Assembly (NCBI GenBank): GCA_017999195.1
Contig: JAGOBP010000024.1
Span: 1-15,918 of the forward strand
DNA: 15,918 bases
Direction of reading: 5' to 3'
DNA from: Thermoflexales bacterium
Lineage (GTDB): Bacteria > Chloroflexota > Anaerolineae > Fen-1058
Positions within the stretch are counted from its first letter, which is position 1. The number at the start of each line of letters is the position of its first letter. A program made the translations under genes and the position numbers. The notes under the pieces were generated by a model. The model made no database searches. It saw only the letters and a program-made list of their open reading frames with translations, and was not told where the DNA came from. Shown here piece by piece: positions 6,861 through 12,209 of the stretch.

Positions 6861-7583
6861 ATGATTCCATTACGCGACATCAATCCTACACGGCGCGTGC
6901 CAGTCATCACGGTGGTCTTTATTGCCATCAACGTGGTGGTGTTTCTGTACGAACAGACGTTGAGTGATCGCAACTTGACGCGGCTGTTTCTGCAATACGG
7001 TGTGGTGCCCGCCCGCTTCTTTGACGGCAACCTCACACTGAACGACGGCCTGACGCTGATCACGTCGATGTTTTTGCACGGCGGCTGGCTGCATATCGGC
7101 GGGAATCTGCTGTATTTGTGGATCTTCGGCAACAACATCGAGGACCGGTTGGGCGCGGTCTGCTTTATCGGGTTCTATCTCATCACCGGCTTTGTCGCCA
7201 GCGCCCTGCAGATCATCATCGAGCCGTCATCGCGCTTGCCCATGATCGGCGCGAGCGGCGCGATTGCGGGCGTGCTGGGTGGCTACATCGTGCTGTTTCC
7301 GCGTGCGCGGGTGCAAACGTTGATTATCTTCTTCATCTTTGTGCAGGTGGTCAGCGTACCGGCGTCGTTGTTGCTGGGCTGGTGGTTTCTGATCCAACTC
7401 TTTAACGGCGTGATGTCGTTGGGCGATTACTCATCGGGCGGTGTCGCGTTCTTTGCCCATATCGGCGGCTTCATCGCGGGTGTGATTCTGATTCGCATCT
7501 TTACGGTGGGGCGGCGGCCCGATGATTGGTGGCGGCCACCGAGCGATCCGTTTGCGCGACCGCGCGATCGGTGGTGGGAATGA
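6861..7583 (+). CDS. Rhomboid-family intramembrane serine protease
   Basis: This 240-aa polytopic membrane protease is of the rhomboid (S54) type, which cleaves transmembrane segments of other membrane proteins. The N-terminus is a short basic stretch, then helix 1 (about 14-30). The family motifs are all present: HGGWLHIGGNLLYLWIFG (73-90, with the oxyanion Asn82), GASGAIAG with the nucleophile Ser132, and FFAHIGGFIAG with the base His200. A Trp/Arg/Pro-rich cytosolic tail closes the protein. The length is typical for a bacterial six-helix rhomboid. The Shine-Dalgarno is weak (AGAGAAG), and the preceding repeat separates the gene from folKP, so it may be expressed by read-through. Catalytic competence looks intact; the substrate is not known. 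Confidence 0.93.
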   Translation: MIPLRDINPTRRVPVITVVFIAINVVVFLYEQTLSDRNLTRLFLQYGVVPARFFDGNLTLNDGLTLITSMFLHGGWLHIGGNLLYLWIFGNNIEDRLGAVCFIGFYLITGFVASALQIIIEPSSRLPMIGASGAIAGVLGGYIVLFPRARVQTLIIFFIFVQVVSVPASLLLGWWFLIQLFNGVMSLGDYSSGGVAFFAHIGGFIAGVILIRIFTVGRRPDDWWRPPSDPFARPRDRWWE

Positions 7584-7588
7584 TCTTG

Positions 7589-7618
7589 CGACCTGGATTC
7601 GGCTTTTAACCCAGGTCG
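7589..7618. repeat. Inverted repeat between rhomboid and MscS genes
   Basis: A perfect 8-bp inverted repeat (CGACCTGG at 7589-7596 with CCAGGTCG at 7611-7618) has a 14-nt spacer. It starts six bases past the rhomboid stop and ends 20 bases before the MscS start. No T-run follows, so it is not a standard intrinsic terminator. It could be an RNA hairpin or an operator; nothing more can be said. Confidence 0.45.
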
Positions 7619-7638
7619 ACTTATTGTGGGATGATCCG

Positions 7639-9138
7639 ATGACTGAAACTTTGCTGTTGCATATTGGCGAAGCTATTGCGCTGGGCGTAATTGTGGCTGT
7701 ACTGTTGCGCGCCTTCCGCACGGTCACGCCCGTGCGCCGCATCGGTGGTTCGCTGATGTTGATCGCCGTGCTGCTGGGGCTGGACTTGATCATTACTGGT
7801 TCCGGCTGGCCGGGCGAAGACAGCTTGACCCGCCTAATCGGCAGCGTGGCGATTATGGCGGCGGTCAATGCCATGCTGCAAGTGCTGGATGTGGTGTTGT
7901 GGCGCGGCATTTTGATGCGCGGGCGGCAGGTGGCAGTGCCGCGCTTGCTGATCGATTTGTTTCACCTGGCCGTGCTCTTAATCGTCGCCGTTATCGTGTT
8001 GAACACGGTGTTCAAGGTCGATTTGAGCGCACTGCTGGTCACTTCGACCGTTGTTTCGGCCGTCATCGGTTTGGCGCTGCAAGACATGCTGAGCAATGTG
8101 ATCGCCGGCTTGGCGATGCAGATCGAGCAGCCGTTTGGGGTGGGGGACTGGGTACTGACCAACGGCTATGAAGGGCGCGTAACGCAGTTGAACTGGCGCA
8201 CGCTGACGCTGTTGACGCGCGACAATCATCACGTCATTTTGCCTAACTCCAATGTGGCCAAGCGCGAGATCGCAAATTATTCGCGACCAGAGCCTTTGCA
8301 GCGAGTGCATGCCTCCATCAATGTCGGCTATCAGCATCCACCCGGTGAAGTGAAGGCCGTGCTGGCAGCTGCCGCGCGCGATGTGCCTGGCGTGTGCACT
8401 GAGCCTGAACCGGAGATCATCATCGCGGACTATGCCGAGTCGGCCATCACGTATGATGTGCGCTACTGGATTACGGACTATGCCCGGTATTACAACATCC
8501 GCGATGAAGTATTGACGCGCATCTGGTATGCCTTCAAACGCACCGGCGTGACTATCCCGTTTCCGACCCGTGAAATTAAGGTCCACACGGTTACAGACCA
8601 TGAGACCCGCTCGCTGGAGCAGCAGCATCGCGAGGTGTTCAATGTGTTGCGCCCGCTCAGCCTGTTCGCGTCACTGGATGACAATCAAATTCACGAACTG
8701 GCGACGGCGGCCGAGTGGCAGCTGTATGTGGCAGGTGAAAACCTCTTCAAACAGGGCGATGCGGGCGGCTCGTTGTTTGTCATCCGATCCGGCGAGGTGC
8801 ACTTGACCAAGCACAATGAGGCCGGGCAAGATATTCCGGTGGGCGAGTTGGGCGCGGGCGAATTCTTCGGTGAAATGAGCCTATTGACCGGCGAGCCGCG
8901 CCTGGTGACGGTCACGGCCAACATCGATACCGAAGTTGTGGTGGTCCACAAAGCAGAACTAGCCACCCTGTTGACTCACAATGCCGAAATTGTCGAAGCG
9001 CTTTCAGTAGCGCTGGTGGCCCGCGCCAAGCAGACAGCCGATCGGGTGGCGTTGGCCAGTGAGCAGCGCCCGAATCAAAGCGCACCACAATCGACCGCCT
9101 TGCGTGATCGAATGCGCAGTTTCTTCGGGCTAAACTAA
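7639..9138 (+). CDS. MscS-type mechanosensitive channel fused to a cyclic-nucleotide-binding domain
   Basis: This 499-aa membrane channel belongs to the bacterial cyclic-nucleotide-gated MscS-like class. Hydrophobic helices are seen at about 5-25, 36-54, 64-84 and 104-124; the pore-lining helix is about 130-165, with the Ala/Gly-rich packing and the conserved FGVGDWV entry to the beta domain (166-172). The MscS cytoplasmic vestibule runs to about residue 320. A cNMP-binding domain follows (about 338-460): LFKQGDAGGSLFVIRSGEV and a phosphate-binding cassette FGEMSLLTGEPR (410-421) with Glu412 and Arg421. The residues right after the Arg are Leu-Val instead of the usual small residues, so ligand binding is uncertain. 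The start at 7639 is preferred because earlier codons overlap the rhomboid gene; the ribosome site is weak. The C-terminal tail is polar and may be disordered. Confidence 0.92.
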   Translation: MTETLLLHIGEAIALGVIVAVLLRAFRTVTPVRRIGGSLMLIAVLLGLDLIITGSGWPGEDSLTRLIGSVAIMAAVNAMLQVLDVVLWRGILMRGRQVAVPRLLIDLFHLAVLLIVAVIVLNTVFKVDLSALLVTSTVVSAVIGLALQDMLSNVIAGLAMQIEQPFGVGDWVLTNGYEGRVTQLNWRTLTLLTRDNHHVILPNSNVAKREIANYSRPEPLQRVHASINVGYQHPPGEVKAVLAAAARDVPGVCTEPEPEIIIADYAESAITYDVRYWITDYARYYNIRDEVLTRIWYAFKRTGVTIPFPTREIKVHTVTDHETRSLEQQHREVFNVLRPLSLFASLDDNQIHELATAAEWQLYVAGENLFKQGDAGGSLFVIRSGEVHLTKHNEAGQDIPVGELGAGEFFGEMSLLTGEPRLVTVTANIDTEVVVVHKAELATLLTHNAEIVEALSVALVARAKQTADRVALASEQRPNQSAPQSTALRDRMRSFFGLN

Positions 9139-9170
9139 AACCCGATGGGCTGTACAAGCTCATCGGGTTT
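9138..9170 (+). terminator. Hairpin terminator after the MscS-cNMP gene
   Basis: AAACCCGATG (9138-9147) pairs perfectly with CATCGGGTTT (9161-9170), and the stem extends inwards by four more pairs including one G-T, with a short loop. The A-rich and T-rich ends make it usable on both strands, so it may also end selC transcription arriving on the minus strand. The downstream T-run is short. Confidence 0.7.
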
Positions 9171-9175
9171 GAAGG

Positions 9176-9271
9176 CGGGGATGGATGGGAGTCGAACCCA
9201 CCGCCGCCCGCTCTGCGCGACCGGCCAGCGATTTTGAAGACCGTGGCAGCCACCGGACCACAACCATCCCC
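9176..9271 (-). tRNA. selC: Selenocysteine tRNA (anticodon TCA)
   Basis: Read from 9271 leftwards, this 96-nt RNA has an 8-bp acceptor stem (GGGGATGG with CCATCCCC), discriminator G, a D stem of five or more pairs (GTGG.../...CCAC), an anticodon loop CTTCAAA with anticodon UCA, and a long variable arm. The T arm is GTGGG-TTCGACT-CCCAT. The 8+5-bp acceptor/T geometry, the extra-long variable arm and the UCA anticodon identify tRNA-Sec rather than tRNA-Ser. CCA is not fully encoded. The organism therefore probably decodes UGA as selenocysteine. No selenoprotein or selA/selB gene is visible in the window. Confidence 0.93.
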
Positions 9272-9277
9272 GGGCGA

Positions 9278-9306
9278 ATGATAATGGTGATTGGTGAATC
9301 GGTCAA
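9278..9306 (-). promoter_or_regulatory. Promoter of selC, -35 box inside the palindromic array
   Basis: On the minus strand TTGACC (9301-9306) is followed by a 17-nt spacer and TATCAT (9278-9283). The expected transcription start is at or very near 9271, the first base of the mature tRNA, so the primary transcript may have no 5' leader. The -35 box is part of the repeat array. Confidence 0.65.
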
Positions 9307-9407
9307 TTGGTTGATCGGTTGATTGGTGATTGGTCAATCGGTGAGCGGTTATCTGGCCGACCAATCACCAATTGACCAGTCACCGATTACCAATCAACCA
9401 GTTGACC
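9286..9407. repeat. Large imperfect palindrome of 7-8-nt GGTNA(A)TY units
   Basis: The left half reads as tandem degenerate units such as GGTGATT, GGTCAATT and GGTTGATC. From about 9358 on, the sequence is made of the reverse complements of the same units (ACCAATC, AATTGACC and similar). The whole can fold into a long imperfect hairpin. It fills the gap between selC and tRNA-Val and contributes a TTGACC -35 box to the promoter on each side. Confidence 0.8.
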
Positions 9408-9429
9408 AAATCCGCGAGATGAGTATAAT
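9402..9429 (+). promoter_or_regulatory. Promoter of tRNA-Val and probably the T-box/thrS transcript
   Basis: TTGACC (9402-9407), a 16-nt spacer and a perfect TATAAT (9424-9429). The predicted start near 9436 gives a leader of about six bases before the tRNA. No second good promoter is visible between the tRNA and the T-box. Confidence 0.75.
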
Positions 9430-9441
9430 TGCCTTCACGTC

Positions 9442-9516
9442 GGGCGGTTAGCTCAGTTTGGTTAGAGCACACGGTTGACATCCGTGAGGTCGCAGGTTCG
9501 AGCCCTGTATCGCCCA
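9442..9516 (+). tRNA. tRNA-Val, anticodon GAC
   Basis: A 75-nt cloverleaf: acceptor GGGCGGT with ATCGCCC (one G-T pair), discriminator A, D arm GCTC...GAGC, anticodon stem CACGG/CCGTG with loop TTGACAT (anticodon GAC, reading GUC and GUU), and T arm GCAGG-TTCGAGC-CCTGT. CCA is not encoded. The next structured RNA, the T-box, begins about 25 nt downstream. Confidence 0.95.
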
Positions 9517-9540
9517 CTAATTGAATATGCAACACGTTGA

Positions 9541-9810
9541 GCGGGACGAGTAATCGGCCACAGCGCGACAGAGAATGAAGGCCACCGACTGAGAGCCTTC
9601 TCCGCCGCCAAATCGATGAAAACCACCCGTGAGCGACTGGCAGAAAATTTGGAGCGCCGACTTTAGTCGGTAACTGGCTCTAACATGAGTAAGCCATTCC
9701 GGGTCAGCCCGTTACAGCGCAGAGTGTGATTGATTACCAATCAATCGAAGTTGGGTGGAACCGCGAGCGCGCCTCTCGTCCCAGTGTGGATGATGAGGCG
9801 TTTTTGTTTT
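9541..9810 (+). ncRNA. Threonine-specific T-box riboswitch leader
   Basis: This is a transcriptional T-box that senses uncharged tRNA-Thr and controls thrS. Stem I closes with GCGGG (9541-9545) and CCCGT (9626-9630), followed by the AGTA motif (9549-9552) on its 5' side. A distal hairpin has GAAGGC/GCCTTC arms around 9577-9600. The specifier loop contains GAAA-ACC-A, with ACC (Thr) at 9622-9624 and a conserved purine after it. Stem III is CCGAC-TTTA-GTCGG (9657-9670). The T-box core GGGTGGAACCGCG lies at 9753-9765, with the TGGA bulge that pairs with the tRNA acceptor end, and is followed by a terminator. The specifier agrees with thrS as the next large gene downstream. Confidence 0.92.
9770..9810 (+). 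terminator. T-box intrinsic terminator
   Basis: CGCCTC-TCGTCC pairs with GGATGA-T-GAGGCG (9770-9782 with 9788-9800; one G-T pair and one bulge), followed by TTTTTGTTTT. The 5' arm lies right after the T-box core, as required for the antiterminator/terminator switch. Confidence 0.9.
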
Positions 9811-9812
9811 GG

Positions 9813-9890
9813 AGTAGACAAGGTAAAAGTAGGCAAGTAAACAAGGATTGGTAGACCTTGTTTCCTGATAACTAATCTACTTGTTTCCTT
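9813..9890. repeat. Second palindromic array of 8-nt units (AGTAGACA/AGGAAACA type)
   Basis: The left arm (9813-9846) is four degenerate octamers such as AGTAGACA, AGTAGGCA and AGTAAACA. The right arm (9852-9890), in reverse complement, is made of AGGAAACA, AGTAGATT and AGGTCTA. The architecture matches the array at 9286-9407 but the unit differs. It lies directly after the T-box terminator. Confidence 0.65.
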
Positions 9891-9913
9891 AAACTCAAAG
9901 GAGGTGATGCCAC

Positions 9914-10003
9914 ATGACGGGCGATGGCACTAAGACCATAACGCACACATCTCGATTAAGCCGCAGGTCGTGGCATTGCCATACCTGCTCGCGGGCAGGG
10001 TGA
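9914..10003 (+). CDS. Possible 29-aa threonine-rich leader peptide
   Basis: This short ORF has a near-ideal ribosome site, AAAGGAGGTGAT (GGAGG at 9900-9904), 9 nt before the ATG. The peptide begins MTGDGTKTITHTSRLS and holds six Thr in 29 residues, five of them in the first twelve, using four different Thr codons. It lies in the thrS leader, downstream of the T-box terminator. ATGCCAC (9907-9913) can pair with GTGGCAT (9970-9976), and GATGGCAC (9923-9930) with TGCCAT (9977-9982), which would give mutually exclusive hairpins. A leader peptide sensing Thr supply is one reading; a chance ORF beside a duplicated ribosome site is the other. No homologue is known to me. Confidence 0.4.
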   Translation: MTGDGTKTITHTSRLSRRSWHCHTCSRAG

Positions 10004-10047
10004 TCATCATCTCGACATGATCGCCTCTGCTACAATCGGAGGCAACC

Positions 10048-10209
10048 ATGAACGCTGATCTGTGGATTCCGCAAGAACTGGCCGCGTGGGTCGTTGTGGA
10101 GGAAGAAGATTGGTCGGGCGTGTATGATTGCGGCGCAATCTTCAGGCCCAGTGAATCGATGTTGATCTACGGCGATCGCGACGATTGGCCGATCGAACAA
10201 TGCAGTTGA
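10048..10209 (+). CDS. Small acidic protein of unknown function (53 aa)
   Basis: This ORF begins with ATG at 10048 after CGGAGG (10038-10043) and ends with TGA 72 nt before thrS. The product is acidic and rich in Trp, Glu and Asp (VVVEEEDWSGVYD around residues 14-26; GDRDDWPIEQCS at the end), without a signal peptide or membrane helix. A TACAAT sequence at 10031-10036 resembles a -10 box, but it overlaps the ribosome-site region, so it is unlikely to drive the same ORF. It lies between the T-box and thrS and would be co-transcribed with it. I recognise no family. The good ribosome site and balanced composition favour a real gene; its small size counts against certainty. Confidence 0.45.
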   Translation: MNADLWIPQELAAWVVVEEEDWSGVYDCGAIFRPSESMLIYGDRDDWPIEQCS

Positions 10210-10239
10210 AATGAACACCGACAAATGACAACGACCCCT

Positions 10240-10277
10240 TGTCTACTTGTCTACCTGTTTCCTTAACTCTGGAGGTG
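10240..10277. repeat. Third array arm and duplicated ribosome-site segment before thrS
   Basis: The segment CTACCTGTTTCCTTAACTC then GGAGGTG (10251-10277) repeats, with few differences, the stretch CTACTTGTTTCCTTAAACTC then GGAGGTG at 9877-9906. Its upstream part (10240-10260) is two TTGTCTAC octamers, the reverse complement of the units in the array at 9813-9890. The thrS start region and the start region of the 29-aa ORF therefore share a duplicated leader. Confidence 0.65.
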
Positions 10278-10281
10278 TGAA

Positions 10282-12066
10282 ATGGAACGTTACGAAGACT
10301 CTAAACTGTACCGCATTCGCCATTCGGCCGCACATATCATGGCGCAGGCGGTGATGGAGATGTTCCCTGGCGAAGCCGACATCGCCATCGGCCCACCGAT
10401 CGAGAACGGCTTCTACTACGACTTCGATCTGCCGCGCAGCCTGACGCCGGAAGATCTGGAGAAGATCGAATCACGCATGCGCCAGATCATCGGCGAGAAC
10501 CTACCCTTTGTGCGCAAGGAAGTCAGCGCCGAGGAAGCCAAACAGCAATTCGCCGATCAACAGTACAAGATCGAGTTGATCGAAGGATTGGAAAAAGGTG
10601 GCCTGGACGAGTACGGCAATCCGCTCAACGAGCCGCCGGTGATCTCGTTCTACACGCACGGCACGTTCACGGACTTGTGCCGCGGCCCGCACGTCGAGAG
10701 CACGGGCAAGGTCAATCCCAGCGCGGTGAAACTGCTCAGCGTCGCGGGCGCGTACTGGCGCGGCGACGAGAAGAAGAAGATGCTGCAGCGCATCTATGGC
10801 ACAGCCTGGGAAAAACCGGCCGATCTGAAGGCGTATCTCGATCGGTTGGAAGAGGCCAAGAAGCGCGATCATCGCAAGGTGGGCAAGGAACTCGGCCTGT
10901 TCTACTTCAGCGACGACATCGGCCCCGGCCTGCCGCTGTTCACGCCCAAGGGCGCGTTGGTGCGCCAGTTGATGGAAGACTACGTGCGCGAGACGCAGAT
11001 TCGCTACGGCTACGAGCACGTGTGGACGGGGCACATGGTCAAAGAAGACCTGTATAAGCGCTCCGGCCACTACGACAACTACGCGGACGTGATGTTTCCG
11101 CCGATGGTGGATGACGACATCACGTTCCGCCTGAAGCCGATGAACTGCCTCAGCCACATGACACTCTACAAAGAGATGGGGCTGCACTCGTACCGCGAAC
11201 TGCCCATGCGCTTCTCGGAATTTGCCACGCTGTATCGCTATGAAAAGCGCGGCGAACTGAGTGGCCTGACGCGCGTGCGCGCCCTGACGCAGGATGATTG
11301 CCACATCTTCTGCCGGCCCGATCAGATCGAAGAAGAGTTCTCGCTGGCGTTACAGTTGATTCGCGAAGTGCTGAACACGTACAAATTCTCGGACTACCGC
11401 GTCCGATTGTCCCTGCGCGGATCGACGGGCAAGTACGTGCAAGATGACGAGAAGTGGGAAAAGGCCACGTCCGCGTTGAAGGCCGCGCTCGACAAGAACG
11501 AAGTCGCTTACGACGCCGTCGAAGGCGAAGCCGCGTTCTATGGCCCCAAGGCTGACTTCATCGCGAAGGACGTGCTGGGCCGTGAGTGGCAACTCAGCAC
11601 GATTCAGGTGGACTTCATTCAGCCCGCGCGCCTGGGCTGTGAGTACACGGGCGAAGACGGCCAACCGCATACGCCCGTCGTCTTACATCGCGCCGTCACG
11701 GGCACGACCGAGCGCTTCCTGGGCGTGTTGATCGAACACTTCGCGGGCGCGTTCCCCGTATGGCTGTCACCTGTGCAAGCGGCCATCATCCCGATTGCTG
11801 ATCGGCACGTGGAGTATGCCAAGGATGTGCAGAAACAACTGAAGGCTGTCGGCATCCGATCGGAAGTCAACGCCTCCAGCGACCGCATGCAGGCCAAGAT
11901 TCGCGCCGCGCAATTGCAGAAGATTCCCTACATGCTCGTCATCGGCGACAAGGAAATGGAAGCCGGGGCCGTGGCCATTCGTCTGCGGTCGGGCGAAGAC
12001 CTCAAGGCCAAGCCGGTGGCGGAGTTCATCGCCATGGCGCGCGAGACGATTGATAAGAAAGACTAA
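10282..12066 (+). CDS. thrS: Threonyl-tRNA synthetase lacking the TGS domain
   Basis: This class II aminoacyl-tRNA synthetase charges tRNA-Thr. The 594-aa protein begins almost at the editing domain: HSAAH (His14, His18) and CRGPH (Cys133, His137) form the deacylation site that clears Ser-tRNA-Thr. The catalytic core has a zinc site from Cys289 (MNCLSH), His341 (DDCHIFC) and His469 (VVLHRA), motif 2 around RYEKRGELSGLTRVR (319-333) and motif 3 around HRAVTGTTERFLG (469-481). The anticodon-binding domain is about 495-590. The usual N-terminal TGS domain (about 60 residues in E. coli) is absent, and the common NCPGH reads NCLSH. A GGAGGTG site 6 nt before the ATG sets the start, and no in-frame TGS sequence lies upstream. 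Expression is controlled by the Thr T-box about 470 nt upstream. Confidence 0.95.
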   Translation: MERYEDSKLYRIRHSAAHIMAQAVMEMFPGEADIAIGPPIENGFYYDFDLPRSLTPEDLEKIESRMRQIIGENLPFVRKEVSAEEAKQQFADQQYKIELIEGLEKGGLDEYGNPLNEPPVISFYTHGTFTDLCRGPHVESTGKVNPSAVKLLSVAGAYWRGDEKKKMLQRIYGTAWEKPADLKAYLDRLEEAKKRDHRKVGKELGLFYFSDDIGPGLPLFTPKGALVRQLMEDYVRETQIRYGYEHVWTGHMVKEDLYKRSGHYDNYADVMFPPMVDDDITFRLKPMNCLSHMTLYKEMGLHSYRELPMRFSEFATLYRYEKRGELSGLTRVRALTQDDCHIFCRPDQIEEEFSLALQLIREVLNTYKFSDYRVRLSLRGSTGKYVQDDEKWEKATSALKAALDKNEVAYDAVEGEAAFYGPKADFIAKDVLGREWQLSTIQVDFIQPARLGCEYTGEDGQPHTPVVLHRAVTGTTERFLGVLIEHFAGAFPVWLSPVQAAIIPIADRHVEYAKDVQKQLKAVGIRSEVNASSDRMQAKIRAAQLQKIPYMLVIGDKEMEAGAVAIRLRSGEDLKAKPVAEFIAMARETIDKKD

Positions 12067-12111
12067 GCCCGCTCAGGGCGGGACGTCGGGCCTGAAAAAA
12101 CGATCGGGCTG

Positions 12112-12140
12112 TTGACGAAACAAATTGAGTGTGTTATCAT
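12112..12140 (+). promoter_or_regulatory. Promoter of the infC-rpmI-rplT operon
   Basis: TTGACG (12112-12117), a 17-nt spacer and TATCAT (12135-12140). Predicted start near 12147 gives a leader of about 60 nt before the infC start codon. Confidence 0.75.
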
Positions 12141-12152
12141 TTCGCTCCGTAG

Positions 12153-12177
12153 CCGCCCGGGCACGTTCGCCGGGCGG
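12153..12177 (+). promoter_or_regulatory. GC-rich hairpin in the infC leader
   Basis: CCGCCCGG (12153-12160) pairs perfectly with CCGGGCGG (12170-12177) around a 9-nt loop, starting just after the predicted transcription start. It is not followed by a T-run. IF3 operons are often autoregulated through leader RNA, so a role in L20 or IF3 control is possible but not shown. Confidence 0.5.
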
Positions 12178-12209
12178 TTGCACTGAAAATCACTTACAAG
12201 GACACTCTC

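Noticed and set aside
9176..9271. tRNA-Ser-like gene because of the long variable arm
   Set aside because: The anticodon is UCA (reads UGA) and the acceptor stem has 8 bp, which fits tRNA-Sec, not tRNA-Ser.
9286..9407. Possible CRISPR array
   Set aside because: Units are only 7-8 nt, degenerate, without spacers, and the second half is inverted; no cas genes are present.
10501..11304. Minus-strand open frame of 267 codons
   Set aside because: Antisense to thrS, whose motifs are complete; composition is that of a mirrored high-GC gene.
12068..12082. Terminator directly after thrS
   Set aside because: CCCGC-TCAGG-GCGGG can form a 5-bp hairpin, but no T-run follows it; too weak to list as a terminator.
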